A DNA stretch of 64,000 nucleotides from an uncultured Chryseobacterium sp. (GCA_913777465.1 CAJYRQ010000035.1:31098-95097); one strand, 5' to 3'; positions 24,464 to 34,963 are shown, counted from the stretch's first letter. Numbers and translations: made by a program. The notes: generated by a model not told the origin, from the letters alone.

Positions 24464-25558
24464 TTATAATTCTTCTAATTCCAGTTTTAGATTTTTTCTT
24501 GTTTTCTGATCCTGCCAGGTTCCTGTAATTTTATTGCCTTTCAGATCTGCTTCTATCAGTGCGGTCACCATCCATTGCCCGGCTTCCTTGCTGTACTCGC
24601 TGCTTTCTACCAGAGAAATATGATTGCCTTTTATGCTTCCGTGCCACTCAATCAGCTTCTTATTTTTATCGTACCAGTATTTTGCCGAAAAAGAGCCATC
24701 TGTATTTACATTGCCTATCAAAACGGTTACCGGATATTTTCCGTCGATTTTGCCGTGGTACAGCTTATTGCTGAAACCGGTTTGATCCACCTGCTTTGAG
24801 CCGGACAGTAAATTTTTGGCATAAGGACTCCAGTATTTTTCCAGTTCCTTGTAGGTAAAATCCACTTCATGGCTTCCCAGTTCGTCCAATGCCCTCATGG
24901 CGTGGTTGGAACACCGCTCGGCAATGAATTTTATTTTATTCTCTGTGAAATAATATTGAATGCTTCCTAAAGTGTAATCTGTAAAACAATCCTCATACAT
25001 AGCGATCTCGTCCTGTATTTCTTCAGAAGCATTTTTCTGCGATTTTAAATCCGCCAGAAAATCATTGATCGTTTTCCGTACTTTTTTCCGGATCATGTCT
25101 TCTATGGTTTTCACAGCGTTTGGCTGAAAAAGATCTTTGGCATTGATCAGGTTCCCGTTCCGGAGATCAAAGTTTTTCCAGATCTTGAAATCTTCAGGAT
25201 AGGCTCCTGAAGCTTCTCCATCTAAGGAAATGCTTAAAATATTTTCAGGTGCCGGCAACTTTTCCCAACTGTAAAAATACACATAGTTGGAATATGAAGT
25301 TTTACCCGAAGAAACCCTTGCAGACGGTTCTCCTGCCGAGCCTGGAATATATTCCAGCTGATCAACCTGCAGATAGGTGTTTATTTTATCTTCAATTTTC
25401 GCATCCTGCTGATAAGATATTACAGGAAAAACAAAATTTTCAGATTTAGGCGGCAGATCGGTTATCTTCATCTTTTTCTGCTGGCTGAAACTAAGTCCGG
25501 AAATCAGTAAAAACAATAAAATCATCTTTGGAAAAGACCTGTCCGATGCATTCCACAT
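24464..25558 (-). CDS. DUF3298/RsiV-like secreted protein
   Basis: Predicted 364-aa exported protein. I start at MWNASDRSFPKMILLFLLISGLSFSQQ, which gives a clean signal peptide; the frame is open 43 codons further upstream, but that extension would overlap the small upstream gene and bury the signal. The mature part has an N-terminal domain with alternating strands, then the conserved DFKIWKNFDLRNGNLINAKDLF, QYYFTENKIKFIAERCSNHAMRALDELGSHEVDFTYKEL block of DUF3298-type (RsiV C-terminal, PdaC-like) domains. A C-terminal GKIDGKYPVTVLIGNVNTDGSFSAKYWYD repeat-like domain follows. The role is probably envelope-related, with no enzymatic motif visible. Confidence 0.65.
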   Translation of the reverse strand: MWNASDRSFPKMILLFLLISGLSFSQQKKMKITDLPPKSENFVFPVISYQQDAKIEDKINTYLQVDQLEYIPGSAGEPSARVSSGKTSYSNYVYFYSWEKLPAPENILSISLDGEASGAYPEDFKIWKNFDLRNGNLINAKDLFQPNAVKTIEDMIRKKVRKTINDFLADLKSQKNASEEIQDEIAMYEDCFTDYTLGSIQYYFTENKIKFIAERCSNHAMRALDELGSHEVDFTYKELEKYWSPYAKNLLSGSKQVDQTGFSNKLYHGKIDGKYPVTVLIGNVNTDGSFSAKYWYDKNKKLIEWHGSIKGNHISLVESSEYSKEAGQWMVTALIEADLKGNKITGTWQDQKTRKNLKLELEEL

Positions 25559-25595
25559 CGCAGTAAACATGGAATGAAAAACCTCAGAAAAAAGA

Positions 25596-25760
25596 TTACT
25601 TATTCTCATTGAATGCATAAATTTTGAATACCAATGCCACCAACCCGATGGCGATAAACATCCAGGCAAATTTTTTATTTCTTGCAAACCCCGGATCTTT
25701 GGTTAACTTCAGAAAAATTCCGAAAACCAACATCAGAGCAGAAATTATGATTCCAAACAT
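25596..25760 (-). CDS. Small two-helix membrane protein, 54 aa
   Basis: Short open frame MFGIIISALMLVFGIFLKLT...FARNKKFAWMFIAIGLVALVFKIYAFNENK. Helix 1 is residues 2-19, a basic turn (KDPGFARNKK) follows, and helix 2 is residues 32-47. Its ATG shares one base with the stop of mvaA (TAATG, 25758-25762), a classic coupling arrangement. The frame is preserved across the whole gap, which otherwise would be an unexplained 200 bp between operon genes. I recognise no named family. The positive-inside pattern suggests both ends are periplasmic. Confidence 0.7.
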   Translation of the reverse strand: MFGIIISALMLVFGIFLKLTKDPGFARNKKFAWMFIAIGLVALVFKIYAFNENK

Positions 25761-27088
25761 TATTGTCCTCTTAATCGGTTAAACTCATGGATCACCTCGT
25801 GATGGCTCACCGTTTTATCTTTAAAATACGTTACAAAATGCTGTTTTTCCTCTTCCGTAGCTCCCATTTGGTTCAGGATATTCAGCAAATGCATTTTCAT
25901 GTGTCCTTTCTGGATTCCGGTGGTAACCAGAGAACGGAGTGCCCCGAAATTCTGGGCCAGCCCGGAAACCGCCAGAATGCTCATCAGCTCCTGAGCAGAA
26001 GGTTTTCCTAAGAGTGCCAATGAAAATTTAACCAACGGATGAAGATTCGTTAAACCTCCTACCACCCCTACGGAGATCGGAAGGTCGATCCAGAATCTGA
26101 AAATCCCGTTATCGGTGGTACAATGGGTTAAAGAAGAATATTTCCCGTTCCTTGCAGCATAGGCATGAGCGCAGGCTTCGGTAGCCCTGAAGTCGTTCCC
26201 GGTGGCAATCACTACGGCATCTACTCCGTTCATGATCCCTTTGTTGTGGGTCGTTGCACGGAAAGGCTCAATTTCGGCAATGGTAACCGCCTGCTTGAAT
26301 TTCCAGGCAAATTCTTCATTGGAAATCCCGCTGTCGTCTTTAAGATCTTCAATTCTGCAGGAAACCTCAGCCCTCACCAGGCAATCGGGCGTAAAGTTGG
26401 AAAGAATATTCATCACGATCTGTAAAGAATGCTTTTCCTCCTCGCTGAAATCTTCACTTACGGCCACTTCCTGCTTCAGGGTTTTCCCGAATTGCTCCAG
26501 ACAGGAATTGATAAAGTTGGCTCCCATCGAATCTACCGTATCGAAACTCGCTTTCAACTGGTAATAGTTCGGCATTTCAGCCGTTTTATCAACCAATTTA
26601 ATATCTAAAATCCCACCGCCGCGTTTTCTCATATTGGCAGTGATTTCCTCCGTGGCTTCGAGTAATTTTTTCTTTAAATTAAAATTGAAAAAGTGAAGCA
26701 GCTTATGGGATTCAACGTTAAAAATGAAATGGGTATGTCCCAGCTTTTCATTATTGATGATGGTGGTTTTGAAACCGCCTTTATCCAGCCAGAATTTGGC
26801 TGCCTTGGAAGCCGCTGCCACCACCGAGCTTTCTTCCACCGCCATGGGGAGGGCAAATAATTTTCCGTCGATCAGGAAGTTCGGAGCAATACCGTACGGC
26901 ATATAGAAATTGGAAATCGTATTTTCGGAAAACTCATCGTGAAGTTTTTGCAGATCCGGGTTATCGTTCCAATACTGCTGTAATATATTCTGGTATTCTT
27001 CTTTTCCTTCAAGATATTCGTTAACAAGCCAATCGATTTTCCCCTCTTTCGTCAATTTGGAAAAACCTTCAACGGGTATATGATTCAT
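25760..27088 (-). CDS. mvaA: Hydroxymethylglutaryl-CoA reductase, class II
   Basis: 442-aa enzyme that reduces HMG-CoA to mevalonate, the committed step of the mevalonate isoprenoid pathway used by Flavobacteriia. Class II features are: MAVEESSVVAAAS with the catalytic Glu (residue 85 or 86), MGANFINSCLE, DAVVIATGNDFRATEACAHAYAARNGKYSSLT containing the conserved Lys/Asp environment, ISVGVVGG, and the C-terminal flap GHMKMHL with the catalytic His (near residue 405). Length agrees with Pseudomonas mevalonii HMGR (428 aa). It heads a compact minus-strand operon with a 54-aa membrane protein, a DUF3298-like protein and a DUF423 protein. Confidence 0.93.
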   Translation of the reverse strand: MNHIPVEGFSKLTKEGKIDWLVNEYLEGKEEYQNILQQYWNDNPDLQKLHDEFSENTISNFYMPYGIAPNFLIDGKLFALPMAVEESSVVAAASKAAKFWLDKGGFKTTIINNEKLGHTHFIFNVESHKLLHFFNFNLKKKLLEATEEITANMRKRGGGILDIKLVDKTAEMPNYYQLKASFDTVDSMGANFINSCLEQFGKTLKQEVAVSEDFSEEEKHSLQIVMNILSNFTPDCLVRAEVSCRIEDLKDDSGISNEEFAWKFKQAVTIAEIEPFRATTHNKGIMNGVDAVVIATGNDFRATEACAHAYAARNGKYSSLTHCTTDNGIFRFWIDLPISVGVVGGLTNLHPLVKFSLALLGKPSAQELMSILAVSGLAQNFGALRSLVTTGIQKGHMKMHLLNILNQMGATEEEKQHFVTYFKDKTVSHHEVIHEFNRLRGQ

Positions 27089-27213
27089 AAGTGATGTGTT
27101 TATTTCTTTGTATCAGCGGCCCAATCAGGTTCTGCTGATTTATGTATTATTTGATGAGCGTAAATATACTAATTTTGTCACTTTAAACTGTTGATAACAT
27201 CAATGAAAAAAGA

Positions 27214-27244
27214 TTGATTTTTATCAATTTTGGAACTATCTTTG
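27214..27244 (+). promoter_or_regulatory. Bacteroidota promoter of the radical SAM gene
   Basis: TTG (27214-27216) is followed after 20 bp by TATCTTTG (27237-27244). It lies 43 bases before the ATG at 27287 and fits the TTG-N19/20-TAnnTTTG consensus. Confidence 0.65.
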
Positions 27245-27286
27245 GGAGGTAAATAAGATCTAAAATAATTATTTTCAATACGATAT

Positions 27287-28546
27287 ATGAATTTTGACCG
27301 CCTGAAAGAAAAACTTGAAATACTGGCCGATGCGGCGAAGTATGACGTGTCGTGCTCATCCAGCGGAGGATCACGGAAAAATAAAAAAGGCGCTTTGGGA
27401 GACAGCTCCGCAAGCGGGATCTGCCATACGTATACCGAAGACGGGCGATGTGTTTCCCTTCTTAAAATTCTTCTTACCAACCATTGCATTTACGACTGTG
27501 CGTATTGTGTATCCCGAAGCTCGAACGATATTAAAAGAGCAGCCTTCACCGTAGAGGAAGTTGTGGATTTAACCATCAATTTTTACCGCAGAAATTACAT
27601 CGAGGGGCTGTTTTTGAGTTCAGGAATCTTCAAAAATGCGGACACTACCATGGAACGTCTGGTGCGTGTTGCCAAAAAGCTGCGTCTGGAAGAAAATTTC
27701 AACGGGTATATCCATCTAAAATCGATCCCGGGAGCGAGTGATGAGCTGATGCAGGAAGCCGCTTTGTATGCCGACCGTCTCTCCATCAACCTTGAGATCC
27801 CGACAGAAAGTGGTTTGAAGCTTTTGGCACCCGAAAAAAACCGGCAGGATATGCTGAATCCGATGAAATACATCCAGAACGGTATTGCCCAGTATAAAGA
27901 TGAAAAGAAAATCTTCAGGAAAACGCCGAAGTTTGCCCCGGCCGGCCAGTCTACCCAGATGATCGTGGGTGCTACCAATGAAAACGATTTACAGATCATT
28001 AAAGTGGCCGATCATTTCTATAAAAATTTCAATCTGAAAAGGGTGTATTATTCCGGCTATGTTCCGGTATTGGAAGACAAGAGGCTCCCTTCTTTAACGA
28101 CTGAAGTTCCGATGCTGCGTGAGAACCGCCTGTACCAGTCGGACTGGCTGATGCGGTTTTACGGTTTCAAGGCCGAAGAAATCCTGGATCCGAATATGCC
28201 GTTTCTCGATCTGGAAGTAGATCCGAAGCTGAGCTGGGCTTTGCGGCACCTGGAGCAGTTCCCGGTAAATTTACAGACCGCGGATTACCAGATGATCCTG
28301 AGAATTCCCGGGATCGGTGTAAAAACGGCAAAGAAAATCGTGAGCGCAAGGCGTTTCCAGGTATTGAATATCGACCATCTTAAAAAACTCGGGGCTGCCG
28401 TTAACCGGGCTAAATATTTCATTGATTTCAATGCAGGCAATGCTTTCCTGAAATATTTAACCGATAACAACTTAAAGAAACTGCTGATCGGCGGAAGTTC
28501 TTCCAAGTTTCATAACCAGTTTTCGCAACAGCTGACTTTGTTCTAG
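27287..28546 (+). CDS. Radical SAM protein with HhH domain, putative DNA modification/repair
   Basis: 419-aa protein. The radical SAM cluster motif is Cys67-x3-Cys71-x2-Cys74 (HCIYDCAYC). A downstream glycine-rich SAM site and beta-barrel strands (LFLSSGIF, GYIHLKSIPGASDEL, RLSINLEIPTESGLKLLAPEK) follow. Near the C-terminus, LRIPGIGVKTAKKIVSARRF is a helix-hairpin-helix DNA-binding element. This layout is that of the TIGR03916 family. It is normally encoded next to a TIGR03915/DUF4130-type protein, which is exactly the next gene here. The pair is predicted to act on DNA, but the reaction is unknown. Confidence 0.88.
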   Translation: MNFDRLKEKLEILADAAKYDVSCSSSGGSRKNKKGALGDSSASGICHTYTEDGRCVSLLKILLTNHCIYDCAYCVSRSSNDIKRAAFTVEEVVDLTINFYRRNYIEGLFLSSGIFKNADTTMERLVRVAKKLRLEENFNGYIHLKSIPGASDELMQEAALYADRLSINLEIPTESGLKLLAPEKNRQDMLNPMKYIQNGIAQYKDEKKIFRKTPKFAPAGQSTQMIVGATNENDLQIIKVADHFYKNFNLKRVYYSGYVPVLEDKRLPSLTTEVPMLRENRLYQSDWLMRFYGFKAEEILDPNMPFLDLEVDPKLSWALRHLEQFPVNLQTADYQMILRIPGIGVKTAKKIVSARRFQVLNIDHLKKLGAAVNRAKYFIDFNAGNAFLKYLTDNNLKKLLIGGSSSKFHNQFSQQLTLF

Positions 28547-28572
28547 GAAAATTTAATTTAGCAATAAATACC

Positions 28573-28645
28573 TTATTTGTCATTTCGTAAAAATCCTAAC
28601 ACCCTAAAAGATTGGATGTCTGGATTCCTGCGAAATGACAAATAA
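28573..28645. repeat. Palindromic repeat of the TTGTCAT...ATGACAA family, copy D
   Basis: The ends TTATTTGTCATTTCG (28573-28587) and CGAAATGACAAATAA (28631-28645) are perfect 15-bp inverted repeats. Inner AATCC/GGATT bases extend the stem. It sits in the 180-bp gap between the two DNA-metabolism genes. It shares the ends and the TCCTGCG..ATGACAAA arm with the copies at 34851, 34964 and 43105. Confidence 0.7.
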
Positions 28646-28726
28646 AACATTTACAGATTACATTTTCAAATTAGTAGATTTTCAAATTGTTACATTGCCA
28701 CACTTCATAAATTGTTACACTGACCC

Positions 28727-29485
28727 ATGACCACCTTACTCTACGACGGCAGTTTCGACGGACTTTTAACGGCGGTATTCGAGGTATTCGAGTACAAATA
28801 CAAAGATGTGGAGATCGCGAGCCGGGAAAGATTCCATCAGGAGAATATCTTTGCGGAGATCCACGAGGTGATCACACAAACCGACAAATCGGAAAGGGTG
28901 TTGCTTAAGCTGGAATCCGGTATTGGAAAACAGGGGATTAATGAGTTGCTGAAAGTGTATCTTTCGGAAGATCCGGAAACGGAGCAGCTGATTTTATCGG
29001 CCATTAAGCAATCCGTAAAGCATCCTGATGAAAATATCCTTCAGAATTATGCCGATGATGCCATTTTAAAAATTTCCAAGATCTGCAAATCGGTGAACCG
29101 GGAACGGCATCGGATGACGGCTTTCGTCCGTTTTGAAAAAATGCAGGACGGCGTTTTCTTTGCCAAGATTGATCCTGATTTCAATGTACTTCCGCTGATC
29201 CGTAAACATTTTAAGGACCGCTATCAGGATCAGAAATGGATGATCTATGACCTGCGGAGACATTACGGGATTCTGTACGACCTTGAGACCTGCGACTTTT
29301 TTTATCCGGATGAAAAAATAGACCTCAACCAATACCATCAGAAGTTCCATGATGAGGAAAAAAGATACCAGACCCTTTGGCAGCGTTATTTTACAAGAAC
29401 CAATATTGTGGAAAGGAAAAACCTGAAACTGCATATCCAGCATGTGCCGAGGAGATACTGGAAATACTTAACGGAAAAATGGTAG
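28727..29485 (+). CDS. TIGR03915/DUF4130-family putative DNA metabolism protein
   Basis: 252-aa soluble protein, the standard partner of the TIGR03916 radical SAM protein. Family features include the start TTLLYDGSFDGLLTAVFEVFE, the central KLESGIGKQGINELLKVYLSEDPETEQLILSAIKQSVKHPDENILQNYADDAILKISKICKSVNRERHRM, the FVRFEKMQDGVFFAKIDPDFNVLPLIRKHFKDRYQDQKWMIYDLRRHYGILYD block and a C-terminal HVPRRYWKYLTEKW. In some bacteria this domain is fused to a UdgX-like uracil-DNA glycosylase, supporting a DNA-repair role. The ATG at 28727 directly precedes the conserved N-terminus. Confidence 0.88.
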   Translation: MTTLLYDGSFDGLLTAVFEVFEYKYKDVEIASRERFHQENIFAEIHEVITQTDKSERVLLKLESGIGKQGINELLKVYLSEDPETEQLILSAIKQSVKHPDENILQNYADDAILKISKICKSVNRERHRMTAFVRFEKMQDGVFFAKIDPDFNVLPLIRKHFKDRYQDQKWMIYDLRRHYGILYDLETCDFFYPDEKIDLNQYHQKFHDEEKRYQTLWQRYFTRTNIVERKNLKLHIQHVPRRYWKYLTEKW

Positions 29486-29646
29486 TTTATCATGTATTCA
29501 GGAATATTGCTTAAAGATTTTATATCCTTTTTATTTCATACCACAAAAGCCTGTGCCTTTTTTTAAAATCATAAATTTTAGAAGTTTTTAATTCTTTATA
29601 TTCAAATCTCTTATCAAGTTACTGCCATTATCTGAACTTGTTTTTG

Positions 29647-29654
29647 TAAATTTG
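29647..29654 (+). promoter_or_regulatory. TAnnTTTG -7 element of pfkA
   Basis: TAAATTTG lies 20 bases before the ATG at 29675. The -33 region has no TTG at normal spacing. Transcription would start close to the first codon. Confidence 0.45.
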
Positions 29655-29674
29655 TGTTCGAAATTTTTTACCAG

Positions 29675-31695
<2,021 letters not shown>

Positions 31696-31718
31696 TTGAT
31701 AAACAATACATAAAAAAG

Positions 31719-31748
31719 CCAACTTTCGGATCGGAAGTTGGTTTTTTA
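31719..31748 (+). terminator. Terminator of the pfkA-gapA operon
   Basis: The 9-bp stem CCAACTTTC (31719-31727) with GGAAGTTGG (31733-31741) has a 5-nt loop, followed by TTTTTT. It may serve both the operon and the convergent minus-strand gene. Confidence 0.85.
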
Positions 31749-31759
31749 TTTCAATTATT

Positions 31760-32323
31760 TTATTGTATCACTTTATCAAATAATTTATCCGTATCCTCTT
31801 TCACGGTTACTTCTATATAATTGGGTCGGTATTTGTATACGGCATATAAAACGCCTGTATTTGTTCCTTTTCCTGCTATTGTCATTTTTAAGCCGGCAGA
31901 ACTACCATCGCCAGAAACGACTGCGCCTTTATTATCCCCTTCCACGCTGATCCATTCTTTTGTTGTATAAAAAGCCGGCGATGGTGCTGAAACATACTTA
32001 TAACCGCAATCTTTTATACCTCCTGAATTTTCTTTTGTGCAGGAATGCGAAACGGAAAGCTCCGTAGATTTACTCTCGAACTCTGTTTTTCTCACCTTTC
32101 TGAACTTGTTTTTAAGCTTGGAAATTTCTTCATTTAGCCGTTTAAGTTTTTCTGCCAAAGAAAGATCCGGATTGGATTCGACCTGGGAATACACCATTTC
32201 ATAATAAGATTTGTATTCTGAAAGATAAAACATATAAGGCTTTACTTCATATTCTTTCTGAATCCCTTGGGCACTGCTCCATATAGATACTGTAAAGAAA
32301 GTTGTCATTAATAATTTTTCCAT
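31760..32323 (-). CDS. Hypothetical secreted protein
   Basis: Predicted 187-aa exported protein. I start at MEKLLMTTFFTVSIWSSAQG, which gives a signal peptide; the open frame begins 12 codons earlier but that adds a hydrophilic AT-rich leader. A charged helical region follows (LSLAEKLKRLNEEISKLKNKFRKVRKTEFESK, about residues 55-86, coiled-coil character), then a beta-rich domain with two cysteines (SCTKENSGGIKDCGY, probable disulfide) and VEGDNKGAVVSGDGSSAGLKMTIAGKGTNTGVLYAVYKYRPNYIEVTV. I recognise no family. It is flanked by a terminator and a long AT-rich gap. Confidence 0.6.
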   Translation of the reverse strand: MEKLLMTTFFTVSIWSSAQGIQKEYEVKPYMFYLSEYKSYYEMVYSQVESNPDLSLAEKLKRLNEEISKLKNKFRKVRKTEFESKSTELSVSHSCTKENSGGIKDCGYKYVSAPSPAFYTTKEWISVEGDNKGAVVSGDGSSAGLKMTIAGKGTNTGVLYAVYKYRPNYIEVTVKEDTDKLFDKVIQ

Positions 32324-32699
32324 GATAATAATTTTAGAATTAAATATTTGTTTGTTCATCTAAATTTTATAAATTCAGAAATATTATAAATTATATTTTT
32401 GTGTATTTCTATCTTAAGAAATGAAATAAACAATGAATCCTCCACAGTATGCAGAGGATCCCGGTTTGTCCTTTTCAACAGCTAACAGAAAATTCTAAAC
32501 TCTTTCCGACATACAGATAATATGCCTATATAAAAGTGTGTTTTATGATAAGTAACCAGCCTGGATTTGGGGTTATTTTGATTCAAGCTTTCATGGTTAT
32601 TGATGTACACAAATTTTAGCATTTTATCATTACAAAAGAATCCCCCTTTTGTGGTATTTTTAAGAAAATTTTAACTATATTTCGTTATGATAAATTTTT
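32324..32699. other. 376-bp AT-rich intergenic region, no feature recognised
   Basis: This is divergent space between the hypothetical secreted protein and the LuxR-type regulator. I see no gene, no convincing TAnnTTTG promoter (the nearest, TATATTTC at about 32680, misses the final G) and no strong hairpin. It should contain promoters for both neighbours. Confidence 0.5.
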
Positions 32700-33473
32700 A
32701 TGGATAATCCGGAGAAAAAACATGCTTTAAACGATATTTGGCAATCTTATTCAGGGGAAAGAATAGAGAACCGGCATATTGCCAACATTCCTCCTATTGA
32801 GAGGATCATCGGGGAAATGTTTGCCATCGGTGAATTTTATTATTACGTTCTGAACCTTACCAACAGCACCGTTTCCAACCACCACCCTAATCTCTTGAAA
32901 ATCCACGGATTAAAAGACTATCCTGAAAATTTAAAAGACATTATCGATCTCACACATCCTGATGACATTCCGTTTATCATGAAAGCGGAAGAACAGGTCG
33001 TCCGGAAAATTATTGAGGTCGGAAGAGAAAGCCAGCTTTATCTGAAATCCAGCTATTGCTTCAGGATGAAAACAGCGAAAGGAAACTATGAACTGTTCCA
33101 TCATCAGGCCATCCTTACCATGGAAGATGAATACAAAACGATTATCCAGGCCGTTAATATCCATACCAACATCCATCATATTACCCAAAAAAATCCGAAT
33201 ACGGTGCTCATCACCGGGATCGGTCCCCGTGATGATTTTTACCAGATCAAGATCGAAGACCTTTCGAAAAACATCCCGGAAATTCACTTAACCAAAAGAG
33301 AAACTGAAGTTTTGGCCCTGATTGCAAAAGGATATTCCGGTCCGGAAATTTCAAAAATACTGATCCTTTCGGAACATACCGTACGCACCCACCGTAAAAA
33401 TATTTTAGCCAAAACCGAATCCCGGAACAGCAAGGAACTTTTAAGGAAAGCCTTTGAATGCGGGCTGATCTGA
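32700..33473 (+). CDS. LuxR-type transcriptional regulator with PAS-like sensor
   Basis: 257-aa regulator. The N-terminal 175 residues resemble a PAS domain (YYYVLNLTNSTVSNHHPNLLKIHGLKD, DIIDLTHPDDIPFIMKAEEQVVRKI, YCFRMKTAKGNYELFHHQAILTMEDE). The C-terminal 65 residues are a LuxR/FixJ HTH (IHLTKRETEVLALIAKGYSGPEISKILILSEHTVRTHRKNILAKTESRNSKELLRKAFECGLI). No receiver Asp or autoinducer motif is visible, so it is a one-component sensor of unknown ligand. This architecture is common in Chryseobacterium. Its targets are unknown; the gene downstream is an MpaB-like oxygenase. Confidence 0.85.
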   Translation: MDNPEKKHALNDIWQSYSGERIENRHIANIPPIERIIGEMFAIGEFYYYVLNLTNSTVSNHHPNLLKIHGLKDYPENLKDIIDLTHPDDIPFIMKAEEQVVRKIIEVGRESQLYLKSSYCFRMKTAKGNYELFHHQAILTMEDEYKTIIQAVNIHTNIHHITQKNPNTVLITGIGPRDDFYQIKIEDLSKNIPEIHLTKRETEVLALIAKGYSGPEISKILILSEHTVRTHRKNILAKTESRNSKELLRKAFECGLI

Positions 33474-33475
33474 AA

Positions 33476-33560
33476 GGTGAATGGTGAATTTGCTTCGCAG
33501 TCAATGGTGAATTGATAATTGTTTTCTGTTTTCAAAATTGACCATTGACCATTGACCATT
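33476..33560. repeat. ATTGACC tandem repeat with inverted partner
   Basis: Three perfect copies of the 7-mer ATTGACC run 33537-33557, followed by ATT. Upstream, GGTGAATGGTGAATT (33476-33490) and TCAATGGTGAATTGAT (about 33501-33516) are roughly its inverse, so the 116-bp gap between the regulator and oxygenase genes can fold into a long imperfect hairpin. It may act as a weak terminator; otherwise it is a dispersed repeat of the genus. Confidence 0.5.
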
Positions 33561-33595
33561 CGTCATTGCGGCGTAAAACTTGTAAATTTATGCTT

Positions 33596-34792
33596 ATGGA
33601 AAAAATGAAGTTAGAGCCACGTTTTAAGGATTCGGAACATTTCAAAAATTTCTGGGCCACAGGCAATGGAAAAATGCTGCTGGATTTTTCCGGAGCAAAG
33701 GTGAGCTTCGACAATTTTGAACAGTTTTCTCCATACTTCTACCATGTGGATAAAGTTGGAGATCAGGTCGTGAAAGAGGTTTATTTCAAAAAGAATTTTC
33801 ATGAAGCGTCAAAAGAAATAGAAGGATACATCCGCCACGGCGTTTCCGAACAGGACGAGGTGCCCGAAAGCGTAAAGCAGCTTTTTAGTCAAGTCCAGAC
33901 TATTCCCGGCTGGCTGGATTACAGAGTCATCAGAAAAGGCGCTGAACTCTGCATGAGAAGCAACCTCGATGCGCTGATTTCCCTCCGGGATTACTGCCTG
34001 ATGGGTGGTTACGACTATGCTTACCTCAACAAACCGCTTATTGCGACCGAAGCCCTGAAAAAAGGTGCGGTAAAACGTCTTTCCGAAACGCTGGATTTCT
34101 GGGTCAACGTCACCCGTTATGATGCACTCGAAATTCACCGGAAAGGATACGAATTTGCCATAAAAACCCGGCTGATCCATTCTTACGCCAGACTTTCCAT
34201 TAAGAAACACTATAGAAACTGGGATACCGAAAACTGGGGCGAACCCATCAATTCCTGGGATATGATGGCGACTTATATCGGTTTCAGCCTGGTTTTTATG
34301 CACAGCCTGCACAAACTGGGTACCCAGATTTCTGAGGAAGAAGAAAAAGGCATGTTTCATCTCTGGAAATACGTCGGCTATCTGCTCGGCATTCCTGAAC
34401 ACCTTTTACCGAACACCAAACAGGAAGCTGTCCAATATTTTTACCTATGGACTTCCATTCAGCCGCCTGCGGATGACGATTCGGTTTTGCTGGCCCACTC
34501 CCTGCTTAATGAATCGTTAATCAACCCGGCACTGAAATACCAGTTTCAGAGAAAAAATCTCCGCTATCTCCATATTTGCTGCACCTGGTTTTTGCTGGAC
34601 GATGCAGTCTGCAAAAGGCTTCAGATTCCCGAGGTGGCCAACCGGAAAGCGTTCCCGCTGGTGAAACGGGCCATCACGAAAATATACGAAAGAACCGTAA
34701 GCCGAGAAAAAAGGATCAGAAAAGGAAACCAATCCCAGATGAAAGTGCTGGGCGATTATCACAGCATTATGAAGGATTCGAATTTTCATTGA
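33596..34792 (+). CDS. MpaB-like oxygenase family protein (DUF2236)
   Basis: Predicted 398-aa soluble protein of the DUF2236 family, which includes MpaB and latex-clearing oxygenases that bind haem. Recognisable blocks are: ELCMRSNLDALISLRDYCLMGGYDYAYLNKPLIATEAL, VTRYDALEIHRKGYEFAIKTRLIHSYARLSIKKH, WGEPINSWDMMATYIGFSLVFMHSLHKLG and GYLLGIPEHLLPNTKQEAVQYF. The conserved RLIHSYAR His and the WDM...H pair are likely cofactor or active-site residues. Start choice is between ATGs at 33590 and 33596; I use the second. The substrate is unknown. It may be under control of the LuxR-type gene upstream. Confidence 0.82.
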   Translation: MEKMKLEPRFKDSEHFKNFWATGNGKMLLDFSGAKVSFDNFEQFSPYFYHVDKVGDQVVKEVYFKKNFHEASKEIEGYIRHGVSEQDEVPESVKQLFSQVQTIPGWLDYRVIRKGAELCMRSNLDALISLRDYCLMGGYDYAYLNKPLIATEALKKGAVKRLSETLDFWVNVTRYDALEIHRKGYEFAIKTRLIHSYARLSIKKHYRNWDTENWGEPINSWDMMATYIGFSLVFMHSLHKLGTQISEEEEKGMFHLWKYVGYLLGIPEHLLPNTKQEAVQYFYLWTSIQPPADDDSVLLAHSLLNESLINPALKYQFQRKNLRYLHICCTWFLLDDAVCKRLQIPEVANRKAFPLVKRAITKIYERTVSREKRIRKGNQSQMKVLGDYHSIMKDSNFH

Positions 34793-34795
34793 TCT

Positions 34796-34812
34796 TTAAC
34801 ACATAAGTCATA
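34796..34812 (+). repeat. Solo end of the MITE-like element
   Basis: TTAACACATAAGTCATA matches the outer end at 23734-23750 at 15 of 17 positions and continues TTAGATTTTTTAG as there. No opposite end is found in the following 540 bp, so it is either a relic or an independent copy of the end. Confidence 0.45.
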
Positions 34813-34850
34813 TTAGATTTTTTAGTGGCATGTATTAATGTTTACATAAG

Positions 34851-34934
34851 TTTGTCATCCTAAAAGAATTTAGACACGAATCTTTCCGCGCGTTTCTCTA
34901 ATACTATATTGAGATCCCCTGCGGGAATGACAAA
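34851..34934. repeat. Palindromic repeat TTGTCAT...ATGACAA family, copy A
   Basis: An 84-bp unit begins TTTGTCATCC and ends GGAATGACAAA, with a conserved interior (CGAATCTTTCCGCGCGTTTC then TCTAATACTAT..TGAGATCCCCTGCG). The ends are inverted repeats. It is one of two adjacent copies in the 541-bp gap between the MpaB-like gene and recA. Confidence 0.7.
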
Positions 34935-34963
34935 CGGAGTGAATAGCTTAATGCTTATCTGAA

